Assembly (NCBI GenBank): GCA_002413145.1
Contig: DHWK01000110.1
Span: 42,555 to 54,880 of the forward strand
Direction of reading: 5' to 3'
Source of the DNA: a bacterium UBP12_UBA5184
GTDB taxonomy: Bacteria > Vulcanimicrobiota > Vulcanimicrobiia > Vulcanimicrobiales > Vulcanimicrobiaceae
Length of the DNA: 12,326 nucleotides
The translations under genes and the position numbers were made by a program. Shown in pieces: positions 1-6,148 of this stretch. Each line of letters begins with the position of its first letter. Within the stretch, counting starts at the first letter, position 1. Below the pieces are notes generated by a model. That model made no database searches and was not told the origin of the DNA. It saw nothing but the letters and a program-made list of their open reading frames with translations.

Positions 1-261
1 GATTGGGCTCGCGAGCCGGTAGTGCGCGAACGTACCGGAACGCCGCACCTCGACGAGTCGGGCTTGAGCGAGGACCCGGAGGTGGCGCGACGTGTTTGCG
101 ACCGAAAGGCCGAGTTCGCCGGCAAGGTCTTCGACGCTGCGCTCGCGCTGGGCTATAAGGTCCAGCACCTCGAGGCGCTTGGGGCTCGCGAGCGCTGCCC
201 CGACGCGAGCCAGTTCGCTATAGAGTTCGTCTTTAAACGCGCGGTGGTCTACGTTCGGCAT
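1..261 (-). CDS. ArsR/SmtB-family transcriptional regulator (3' end cut by window edge)
   Basis: The reverse strand reads open from an ATG at 261 to base 1: 87 codons with no stop, so the gene continues off the left edge. The protein starts MPNVDHRAFKDELYSELARV, followed by ASPKRLEVLDLIAQ and SVEDLAGELGLSVANTSRHL. This is a typical ArsR winged helix: helix-turn-helix at about residues 41-68, recognition helix around SVANTSRHLRVL, and the start of the beta wing (LVEVRRSGTFAHYRL). The opening closely resembles the ArsR subgroup that carries a C-terminal rhodanese domain (FKDxLYxxLARxGxALASPKRLELLDLL); whether that domain is present cannot be seen. No metal-binding cysteines occur in the visible part. 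The gene follows two ChrB-family genes on the same strand after a 45-bp gap, which suggests a metal or oxyanion response. No clear Shine-Dalgarno sequence is visible. Family assignment is firm; the inducer is unknown. Confidence 0.88.
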   Translation of the reverse strand, partial: MPNVDHRAFKDELYSELARVGAALASPKRLEVLDLIAQRERSVEDLAGELGLSVANTSRHLRVLAQARLVEVRRSGTFAHYRLASPI

Positions 262-286
262 GCTCAACTATTCAATTGAGCAATAG
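262..286. promoter_or_regulatory. Nested inverted repeats before the ArsR gene, probable operator
   Basis: Directly upstream of the ArsR start codon lies GCTCAA (262-267), eight bases, then TTGAGC (276-281), a perfect 6-bp inverted repeat. It overlaps the palindrome TCAATTGA (272-279) and a second pair, CTATT (268-272) and AATAG (282-286). TCAA/TTGA half-sites are common in ArsR-family operators. The AT-rich patch stands out from GC-rich surroundings. Autoregulation by the adjacent ArsR protein is an inference; binding here would block the ribosome-binding region of its own gene. Confidence 0.5.
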
Positions 287-306
287 ACAAGCACCTTTCG
301 GCGGCG

Positions 307-750
307 TCATTTAGCGCGGCTCCCCCTCTTGCAATACTCGTAGAGCGCGTCGTAGAGCGGCATTTCGGCGCGCAGCATCGCATGGTCGTTGAGAAACCGA
401 GTTGGCTGCAACAGGTGAAAGCCGCTCGCGATCGCATACAGGCCGGCCGATTCGGGCGTAAGATCGAGCGCGTCGGTGTCGGCGCCGCGGACGATCGCCG
501 CCATCGTTTGGAGCGCCGGGTCGTCGAGTCGGTACTTTGCGAGAAAGGCATCGAACGAACAATGCTCCCCGTGGTGGCCAAGCTCGACGTTTGGAACGTC
601 GAATGGAATCGCGTCGTCGCGTTCGGCGACGCGCATCACGTCGGCGGCCGGCACGAACAGAAATTCGGCTGCGGCATCGATGAAGCGATGGACGAGCCAC
701 GGGCAGGCGATGCGGTCGACGCGAGCGTGAGCGCGGGTCACGAATTTCAT
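307..750 (-). CDS. Stand-alone ChrB C-terminal domain protein (chromate resistance family)
   Basis: This 147-aa protein consists only of the ChrB C-terminal domain (the chromate-resistance family known as PF09828). The signature RVDRIACPWLVHRFIDAAAE (residues 10-29) and FLFVP, plus HHGEHCSFD at 59-67, are characteristic. It lacks the N-terminal domain found in the larger neighbour. The start is well supported: AAGGAG on the minus strand (764-759) lies 8 bases before the ATG, and the ATGA overlap with the upstream ChrB gene indicates one operon with translational coupling. The protein has no signal peptide or membrane segment, so it is expected in the cytoplasm. ChrB proteins are linked to chromate sensing or resistance; the biochemical role of the stand-alone domain is not settled. 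The His/Cys cluster at 59-64 could bind metal (inference). Confidence 0.85.
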   Translation of the reverse strand: MKFVTRAHARVDRIACPWLVHRFIDAAAEFLFVPAADVMRVAERDDAIPFDVPNVELGHHGEHCSFDAFLAKYRLDDPALQTMAAIVRGADTDALDLTPESAGLYAIASGFHLLQPTRFLNDHAMLRAEMPLYDALYEYCKRGSRAK

Positions 751-1709
751 TTTACGAGCTCCTTCTGTGGGGTTGGCGCGCCTTTGAATGCGGCATGGAG
801 GGCGTCGAAAGCTTCACAGGCGGCGTCGAGGAATCGATCGTCGGAGAGATGGCGCTCGCGCAGGCCGGCGAGTAGCGCCTCCAGCCCCGCAGCCTCGGGC
901 GCGTGGCCGCCGATGTCGAGCGCCTGAACGATCGTGCCGAGGCGCGCGAGTGCCGAATCGCCGGCCAGAGCGAATGCGATCAGCATGACCTCATAGGTCG
1001 TCCGGCTTCCGACATGCGTGAATTGCGCGCCGTCGAAATCAAAACTGACGACGTAGGACGGGCAGGCTGCCGGTTCGGCGAGCCAGACGAATTTCGGCGC
1101 CGGATCGATGAAGCGGCGAATGAGCCAAGCGCAGGCCAGGCGGTCGATCCACGGCCGAGCACGCGTCGCCCAAAAACGGTTGGCGAAGTCGCTCGCATCG
1201 AGGTGGGGGATCGATGCCTCGATCGCGTTCGGCTCACCCGGTGAGAAGAGTGCGAGCAGGGCGATCTCGAGGTTGTGCAGCGCGCTCGCGGCGCGCTCGC
1301 GCCGGCCGCTTCCAAAGTAATCGACGTCGGCCAGCGACTCGAAATCCCGCGAGAGCCGCCTGAGCGCACGCCGAGCCTCGCTCTCGCTTCGGTGCGGCAA
1401 CTCGCGCCGGGCCTGCTCGGCCCCCGCCGCGAGGGTCGCGAATTCGGCGCTGCGATCGAAGAGCGTCTGAAGCTCATCGTCGTCACCCCGGCGTCCGCCC
1501 ACGAAGTGCAACACCCGGGCCGATCCTCCGGTGTCGCTCACCTCGCGGCGTAAAGCCTCGAGGGAATCGGCCAGGTCGGGCCGGTCCGGCAGAAGATAGA
1601 CGCCGTCGCGCAGGGCGGCAGCGCCGAGTGCCTTGAGGGTGCGCCAGGAGCGGATCCGCAAGGCTCCGTTTTGGCCGGGAAGGGTGCTCACGAGAAGGAG
1701 CCAGTCCAC
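747..1709 (-). CDS. chrB: Two-domain ChrB-type chromate resistance/regulatory protein
   Basis: This 320-aa protein matches full-length ChrB in size and layout. Residues 1 to about 155 form the N-terminal domain (WLLLVSTLPGQNGALRIRSW, then LRDGVYLLPDR). Residues about 182-320 form the ChrB C-terminal domain, with RPWIDRLACAWLIRRFIDP at 185-203. Known ChrB proteins are chromate-responsive regulators of chromate efflux operons. The start is GTG at 1709 with GAGG on the minus strand (1717-1714) four bases upstream. It overlaps the next gene by ATGA. The C-terminal domain differs from its stand-alone neighbour: where that protein has GEHCSF, this one has GSRTTY (234-239). An MFS transporter is transcribed divergently across an 80-bp gap, so ChrB may control it. 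No ChrA transporter is visible; it could lie beyond the left edge. The family is confident; the ligand is inferred from the family. Confidence 0.86.
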   Translation of the reverse strand: MDWLLLVSTLPGQNGALRIRSWRTLKALGAAALRDGVYLLPDRPDLADSLEALRREVSDTGGSARVLHFVGGRRGDDDELQTLFDRSAEFATLAAGAEQARRELPHRSESEARRALRRLSRDFESLADVDYFGSGRRERAASALHNLEIALLALFSPGEPNAIEASIPHLDASDFANRFWATRARPWIDRLACAWLIRRFIDPAPKFVWLAEPAACPSYVVSFDFDGAQFTHVGSRTTYEVMLIAFALAGDSALARLGTIVQALDIGGHAPEAAGLEALLAGLRERHLSDDRFLDAACEAFDALHAAFKGAPTPQKELVK

Positions 1710-1789
1710 GCTGCCTCGATAACTATGGAACGAATGTTACATTACAGTAACAGCTATTACATAAAACCGTCAAGCACTGCCGCGTCCCG
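1710..1789. promoter_or_regulatory. Divergent chrB/MFS promoter region with inverted repeat
   Basis: The 80-bp gap between the two divergent starts is AT-rich in its centre. TGTTAC (1735-1740) and GTAACA (1747-1752) form a perfect 6-bp inverted repeat around ATTACA. A related half, TATTACAT, follows at 1756-1762, making a direct repeat of the first half (TGTTACAT) at a 21-bp offset, about two helical turns. This looks like a regulator binding site, probably for ChrB. No convincing -35/-10 pair could be assigned to either strand; TACATA at 1758-1763 is a weak -10 candidate for the plus-strand gene. Confidence 0.55.
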
Positions 1790-2944
1790 ATGAGGCAGTT
1801 CCCCCTCATCCTGCTCGCACGCAGCTTGCGAAACGCGGCCTTCGGCGGGTTGGCGGTGATCCTCGCGCTCGCGCTCGCCGCTCGCGGGCTCGATGCGCTG
1901 GGGATCGGCGCCATTTTCTCGCTGGCGCTGTTCGCGGGCGCGGCCTTCGCCGCATTGACGGGTCCGCTCGTGCGCCGCCTGGGAGCGCGCCGCACCCTCA
2001 TCGCCGCTTCGCTCGTGATGGCGCTAGCCGGCGTGTTGCTCGTAGCCGCGCCGAACGTTGCGCTCGTGGTCGTCGCCGTTCTGCTTGGAACCGTCAGCCC
2101 GACCGGTCAAGACGTTGGGCCGTTCATCCCGGTCGAGCAGGCGCTGATTGCCGGCGAAGGCAGGCCCGGCGACGCTTCGATCCGGCGCTTTAGCACGTAC
2201 AATATCGTCGGCAACACGGCGACGGCCGTGGGCGCGCTGCTCGCCGCTGCTTTTGCGCCGGGTGCCGTGCTCGTCGCTTACGGCGTCAGCGGCGTCCTGT
2301 TGGCTTCGGTCTATGCGTTTCTTCCGACCGATCGCATGCCGCAGCCCGCGGCGGAAAAGCCATTACCGAAGCCACGTCTGCGTTTCGGCATCGTCGAACG
2401 GTTGACGCTGCTCTTCGGTATCGACGCCTTGGCGGGCGGCTTCGTCGTGCAGAGTTTCCTGGCGTATTGGTTTCACGTGCGATTCGGCGGCGACTCCCAC
2501 CAGCTCGGGCTCTTGCTGTTCGGCGCGAACATCCTCGCGACGGCGTCGCTGGTGCTCGCGCCGTGGCTCTCGAGCAGGATAGGGTTGCTCCCGACGATGG
2601 TCTTCACGCACCTCCCCTCCAACCTGCTATTGATCGCCGTGCCGTTCATGCCCAGCTATTCACTCGCGGTCGTCGTTCTGCTCGCGCGCTTCGCTCTTTC
2701 ACAAATGGACGTACCGACACGTCAAGCGTTCACCATGGCGCTGGTCGCGCCCGAGGATCGCGCGCGCGCCGCCGGCTGGACCAATGCGGTGCGTCCCGCC
2801 GCGGCCGCGGTGGCGCCGGTTTTGGCAGGACTCGCGCTGCAAAGCGCGGCGTTCGGTCTTCCCTTCATCGTCGCCGGCGGTTTGAAAGCGGCCTACGATC
2901 TTGCGTTTTTGGCAGTCTTTTCTCGCCACCGCGGTCTTCGCTAG
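1790..2944 (+). CDS. MFS transporter, 12-TM, divergent from chrB
   Basis: This 384-aa, very hydrophobic protein has about 12 predicted membrane helices. The loop between helices 2 and 3 carries GPLVRRLGARRTL (residues about 57-69), matching the major facilitator motif G-x-x-x-D/R-R-x-G-R-R. The conserved-looking stretch SPTGQDVGPFIPVEQALIAG after helix 4 and ALSQMDVPTRQAFTMALVAP near helix 10 mark a specific MFS subgroup. That subgroup, as far as I recall, occurs next to chrB-type genes; I cannot verify this. Its role is probably proton-driven efflux across the inner membrane. No Shine-Dalgarno is visible before the ATG, but the N-terminus (MRQFPLILLARSLRN) looks normal for the family. Sharing the 80-bp regulatory region with chrB suggests a role in chromate or related oxyanion resistance; the substrate is unknown. 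Confidence 0.8.
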   Translation: MRQFPLILLARSLRNAAFGGLAVILALALAARGLDALGIGAIFSLALFAGAAFAALTGPLVRRLGARRTLIAASLVMALAGVLLVAAPNVALVVVAVLLGTVSPTGQDVGPFIPVEQALIAGEGRPGDASIRRFSTYNIVGNTATAVGALLAAAFAPGAVLVAYGVSGVLLASVYAFLPTDRMPQPAAEKPLPKPRLRFGIVERLTLLFGIDALAGGFVVQSFLAYWFHVRFGGDSHQLGLLLFGANILATASLVLAPWLSSRIGLLPTMVFTHLPSNLLLIAVPFMPSYSLAVVVLLARFALSQMDVPTRQAFTMALVAPEDRARAAGWTNAVRPAAAAVAPVLAGLALQSAAFGLPFIVAGGLKAAYDLAFLAVFSRHRGLR

Positions 2945-2968
2945 AAACCCTTCGCGGTCGGAAGGCGA

Positions 2969-3013
2969 TTATTTGCCCTCGAGAAACTCCGCCAGCTGGG
3001 AGATCTTCGATAC
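2969..3013 (-). pseudogene. Possible C-terminal remnant of a lost minus-strand gene
   Basis: Reading the minus strand from about 3010 to the TAA at 2971-2969 gives SKISQLAEFLEGK followed by stop. This amphipathic, Lys-ending tail looks like a natural protein C-terminus and is host-like in composition. It sits 24 bp from the end of the convergent MFS gene, a normal spacing for two convergent stops. Upstream, the frame meets a TGA almost at once, inside the low-GC methyltransferase gene. I read it as the stub of a gene replaced by that island. With only 14 codons, chance is a real alternative. Confidence 0.3.
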
Positions 3014-4270
3014 ATGTCAGTTCCGTTGCGATGGAAGCGTACGTTAGAGTGTTTCCGTTTTTTTTGTGAAGGGCTTCTTAACCCCGATCTTCGACAGTTT
3101 TTAGATACGCGTTATTTTTGGCACAATCTAGCTTTAGTAGAGCCCAGCATAGATGTGTTTCATTTTCCTTTTCTTCCCGAGTACGGTGACGCGCCCACGT
3201 TCTTCCGCCAGAGAGTGGAAAATTACTTGGGCGCTCGCGTTTTAGAACTCGGTGCGGGTTCTGGCTGGTTGAAATCTCGGTGGGAGATTCAAGAGTACGT
3301 TGGAGTTGAGCAAAATGACTTTACGCGCCCCTACCAAAAACAGCTGAGAGAGAAAGCACAAGATAATGGAGTTCTCTTGGGCACTCGGGTCAGTGATGTC
3401 ATACGGAAACTTAGACATGCGGCGCCATTTGATAGCATTGTCTGTTATGAGTCATTTCATGCCTTTCCGAACGATGCCGTGCGCGTCGCACTATCTTCTC
3501 TCTTACGCGACAAAGGAACGCTAATTCTGGTCGACGGTGCCGGGTGGTGGCCCAAAACCTTGGACTTCAGCGCACTCCGGCTGAAGAAAGTGTTCGCAGA
3601 AGAGATTCCGACGGATCATTTTGACAACAAGAAAGTCTATGACGTCACGTTTCGCGCTCTGGATGTTTTGGATAAAGTAGTCCATTCACGCTCGGCGCTG
3701 GTTCGCATGGCCAGTCCTATGGTAGATCGTAAGGTCGGCATGCTAATGAAAGACGGTACTCCGATCAAAGAGATCCAGAATACGCTTCAAGCTCCGGAGT
3801 TCGATGTTGACCTCCACTACGGAGTCTTCGTCTTCGAGAAACTTTCGGTTGACGAGTACCAAACCTGGCGGACTCGCAACAGCGTTTCCAAGTTTCCCGA
3901 TGATCTTACCAAACCGAAGCCCGAATATTCGGGACTCTACGAAGATGGATGGATAGCGGAGCGCGCCCACCTCGCCCTCAGTGCCGGAGCGGGTGCCGCG
4001 CAACGACTTAGGATCGCGGGCGTTGTGCCGCTGATCGGTGACAAAGATTTCGAAACCGAATTAACGATATCGGTCGACGGCCGAACGGTTGGCCAGATCC
4101 GGCTGCCACCGGGTACGTTTGCATTCGAGCGCGACTTCCCGCTTGCTCCGGGTCAGCATAGACTCGCGCTGGCGTTCAGCAGAACTCAAGTGCTCCCCCT
4201 TCCCGATACGCGCAAAGTCGCGGCTAGGCTCAGTTTCGCCGGATTCGAACAGGCGCCGCCTAACGCCTGA
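3014..4270 (+). CDS. SAM-dependent methyltransferase fused to a glycosyltransferase-type beta-sandwich domain
   Basis: This protein has 418 residues. Residues about 60-180 form a class I methyltransferase: motif I is VLELGAGSG (76-84), the acidic SAM-ribose position is in YVGVEQND (E99), the motif IV-like segment is FDSIVCYESFHAFP (139-152), and strand 5 is GTLILVDGAG (168-177). Residues about 180-290 are a helical extension of unknown role. From DGWIAERAHLALS (311 on), a beta-rich domain (LTISVDGRTVGQIRLPPGTF, FPLAPGQHRLALAF) resembles the C-terminal beta-sandwich seen after many bacterial glycosyltransferases. This suggests a glycan or glycolipid substrate, but that is an inference. The start ATG follows GGGAG (2998-3002) at a long 11-base spacing. 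The N-terminal half is strikingly AT-rich (48 G/C in 3061-3180, 40%) while 4141-4200 is 62%, so the gene looks chimeric or recently acquired. No partner sugar genes are nearby. Confidence 0.8.
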   Translation: MSVPLRWKRTLECFRFFCEGLLNPDLRQFLDTRYFWHNLALVEPSIDVFHFPFLPEYGDAPTFFRQRVENYLGARVLELGAGSGWLKSRWEIQEYVGVEQNDFTRPYQKQLREKAQDNGVLLGTRVSDVIRKLRHAAPFDSIVCYESFHAFPNDAVRVALSSLLRDKGTLILVDGAGWWPKTLDFSALRLKKVFAEEIPTDHFDNKKVYDVTFRALDVLDKVVHSRSALVRMASPMVDRKVGMLMKDGTPIKEIQNTLQAPEFDVDLHYGVFVFEKLSVDEYQTWRTRNSVSKFPDDLTKPKPEYSGLYEDGWIAERAHLALSAGAGAAQRLRIAGVVPLIGDKDFETELTISVDGRTVGQIRLPPGTFAFERDFPLAPGQHRLALAFSRTQVLPLPDTRKVAARLSFAGFEQAPPNA

Positions 4271-4273
4271 AGT

Positions 4274-4290
4274 GACGCCCGCCGGGCGTC
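4274..4290. terminator. GC hairpin between convergent genes, terminator-like
   Basis: GACGCCC (4274-4280), GCC loop, GGGCGTC (4284-4290) form a perfect 7-bp stem with a 3-base loop, three bases after the methyltransferase stop. The operon on the other strand ends at 4325, so the hairpin could serve both. There is no clear T-run on either side, so an intrinsic terminator is plausible but not certain. Confidence 0.5.
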
Positions 4291-4324
4291 GAATTAGCAA
4301 TTTGCGATCGAACGGCCATCGACG

Positions 4325-5347
4325 CTAGGCGAGTTTGCCCGTCCTCGCTTCGAGTAAGTCCCAAGCGGCGGTTCCGAACTCGGCCTTCCAACGCTCGTAG
4401 AACTTCGACTCGCGGAGCTTGGCCCGAAACGACGCCGTCTCGGCGTTCGCGACGAGCATACCGCGCCGCTTCAGTTTGTCTTCGAGCGACGCGTTGAGCA
4501 GCGCGGTGTCGCGCCGCTGCAGGAGCGCGTATTTGGCGGCGTTTTTCGAGACCACGCTTTGGATGTCAGGCGGCAGCCCCTTCCAGGCGTCGCCGTTGCC
4601 GAGCAACCAGAACGCCGACCACATGTGATTGGTTACCGTCAGATACTTCTGGACTTCGTAAAGCCGTGCGGTGTCGATGATCGCAAACGGGTTCTCTTGG
4701 CCGTCCACCGTGTGGTTTTGCAGCGCCAGGTAGACCTCATTGAACGCGATCGGCGTCGGCGCGGCACCGAGCGACTTGAAGAGATCGACCCACAAGCGAC
4801 CGGGCGGCGTGCGAACCTTGAACGAACGCAGATCGTCCGCGTTCTTCATGGCGTGGTTGCTCGAGGTGATCTGACGCATCCCGTTTTCCCACATCTTCTC
4901 AAATGCGTAAAGACCCTTTGCTTCGATTTCCTTGCCGACGTAGGTTCCGAGCGGGCCGTCCATCGTCGCAAAGGCTTCGGCGGAGTTCTTGAAGGCGAAA
5001 CCGACGCCCTGAATCGCGGCGACGGGTACGACCGATTGGAGAATCCCTCCATCGAGCGTGAAGAACTGGAGCGCCCCCGAGCGCAATTGGGTGAGCATCG
5101 CCGGATCGCCGCCGAGCTGATTGTTGGGGAACACCTGCACCTTCAGGCGGCCGTTCGTCTCGTGGTTCACGGCGTTCCACATCTGCGTCATCCGCACGTT
5201 GAGCGGATGATCGACCGAGATGTTGCTGGCGTATTTATACGTAAATTGCGGCCCGACGGCGAGCGCGCGCGACTTGACGGCGGCGATCCCGGCGAACGCG
5301 GCGGCGGCCCCGGCCGAGAATCGGCTGCGTGAAATCGAGTTCTTCAT
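4325..5347 (-). CDS. dctP: TRAP transporter periplasmic substrate-binding protein, DctP family
   Basis: This 340-aa protein matches DctP solute receptors in length and motifs. GRLKVQVFPNNQLGG (66-80) is the classic N-domain segment. FKVRTP (176-181) carries the conserved arginine that binds the ligand carboxylate in characterised members (R179). NEVYLALQNHTVDGQENP (203-220) is the hinge/second-domain signature. The N-terminus has basic residues (MKNSISRSRF) and an Ala-rich hydrophobic core, so it is exported; SRSRF resembles a Tat signal but lacks the consecutive arginine pair. AAAGGA (minus, 5361-5356) lies 8 bases before the ATG. It is the last gene of the run from 9353, 25 bp after the SDR. 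The DctQ and DctM membrane subunits are missing from the window, so the protein is either an orphan receptor or part of a system encoded elsewhere. The ligand is probably a small organic acid, perhaps a hydroxy or keto acid. Confidence 0.9.
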   Translation of the reverse strand: MKNSISRSRFSAGAAAAFAGIAAVKSRALAVGPQFTYKYASNISVDHPLNVRMTQMWNAVNHETNGRLKVQVFPNNQLGGDPAMLTQLRSGALQFFTLDGGILQSVVPVAAIQGVGFAFKNSAEAFATMDGPLGTYVGKEIEAKGLYAFEKMWENGMRQITSSNHAMKNADDLRSFKVRTPPGRLWVDLFKSLGAAPTPIAFNEVYLALQNHTVDGQENPFAIIDTARLYEVQKYLTVTNHMWSAFWLLGNGDAWKGLPPDIQSVVSKNAAKYALLQRRDTALLNASLEDKLKRRGMLVANAETASFRAKLRESKFYERWKAEFGTAAWDLLEARTGKLA

Positions 5348-5372
5348 TCTGGGCGTCCTTTCAAGGCGAGGT

Positions 5373-6134
5373 TCAGTCGAGGAGTAAGCCGCCGTCGACG
5401 GAGAGCATCTCCCCGTTGACGTAAGACGCGGCCGGTGAGAGAAGCCACGCGATCGCTTCGGCGATCTCGGTGGGATTTGCGGCGCGGCCGAGCAGCGTCG
5501 AGCCTTCGAGGTGCGCGCGCTTGGATTCGTCGTCGAGCGACGCTTGCAGCATCGGCGTGAGCACCGGTCCGGGGGCGACCCCGTTCACGGCGATACCGCG
5601 CGCGGCGAGATCTCGTGCGGCGCTGCGCGTCAGGGCGATGACCGCGCCCTTGCTGGCTGCGTAGGCTGCGGTTCCGTGCAAGCCGCCGCCGCGTTTTCCG
5701 GCGACGCTCGAAACCGTGCAGATACGCGAACCCTGTTGCATGTAGTTGACCGCTTGGCGGATGCACAGGAACGTTCCGATCGTATTGATCTCGTAGACGC
5801 GCAAAAACGTCGCAGCGTCGAGTTCCATGAATGGCGTCGTGTCGAGGATGCCGGCCGGGGTTGCCAGCGCGTCCAGGGGCGCTCCGAGGGCCTCGATAGC
5901 CCGCTCGAACGCGGTCGCGATCGCGCGCTCGTCGGTGACGTCGCAGGCGAAGGCGGAGCCGCCGATCGCGTCGGCGACGGCGCGTGCGCCGAGTTCGTCA
6001 CGATCGAAGACGGCGACGCGGTAGCCGTCGCGCGCCAAAACCTCGCACGTCGCTTTCCCGATTCCGCTCGCGCCGCCGGTAACGATCGCCGAACGCGTGC
6101 TGTGGCGGAGCCCGACCCGATCGTCGGCGAGCAC
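5373..6134 (-). CDS. Short-chain dehydrogenase/reductase (SDR), NAD-type
   Basis: This 253-aa classical SDR has the cofactor loop TGGASGIG (19-26), D44 at the end of strand 2 (AVFDRD) favouring NAD(H) over NADP(H), and CDVTD at 64-68. The active site is complete: N117 (INTIG), S142/S143 (VSSVAG), Y158 and K162 (YAASK). PGPVLTPM (188-195) and SVDGG (245-249) are also as expected. Unusually, the NNAG motif after strand 4 reads TPAG (92-95). The start is GTG at 6134, 14 bp after the E2 stop, with no strong Shine-Dalgarno and an unusually long lead before the Rossmann strand. Its place between the acetoin-type complex and a TRAP receptor suggests it converts an alcohol/ketone pair feeding the complex, for example 2,3-butanediol/acetoin, but a 3-oxoacyl reductase-like activity is equally possible on sequence alone. 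Confidence 0.88.
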   Translation of the reverse strand: MLADDRVGLRHSTRSAIVTGGASGIGKATCEVLARDGYRVAVFDRDELGARAVADAIGGSAFACDVTDERAIATAFERAIEALGAPLDALATPAGILDTTPFMELDAATFLRVYEINTIGTFLCIRQAVNYMQQGSRICTVSSVAGKRGGGLHGTAAYAASKGAVIALTRSAARDLAARGIAVNGVAPGPVLTPMLQASLDDESKRAHLEGSTLLGRAANPTEIAEAIAWLLSPAASYVNGEMLSVDGGLLLD

Positions 6135-6148
6135 CTAGCGGGCTGCCA

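Noticed and set aside
22..279. Plus-strand 85-codon open frame at the left edge
   Set aside because: It is antisense to the ArsR-family gene, whose minus-strand translation is a clear winged-helix match; the plus frame has no recognisable character.
382..927. Plus-strand open frame of 181 codons
   Set aside because: It lies opposite both ChrB genes, which have clear family motifs. Long antisense frames are common in GC-rich DNA.
4559..5332. Plus-strand open frame of 257 codons
   Set aside because: It is antisense to dctP, is rich in Arg/Val/Asp repeats typical of shadow frames, and has no motif.
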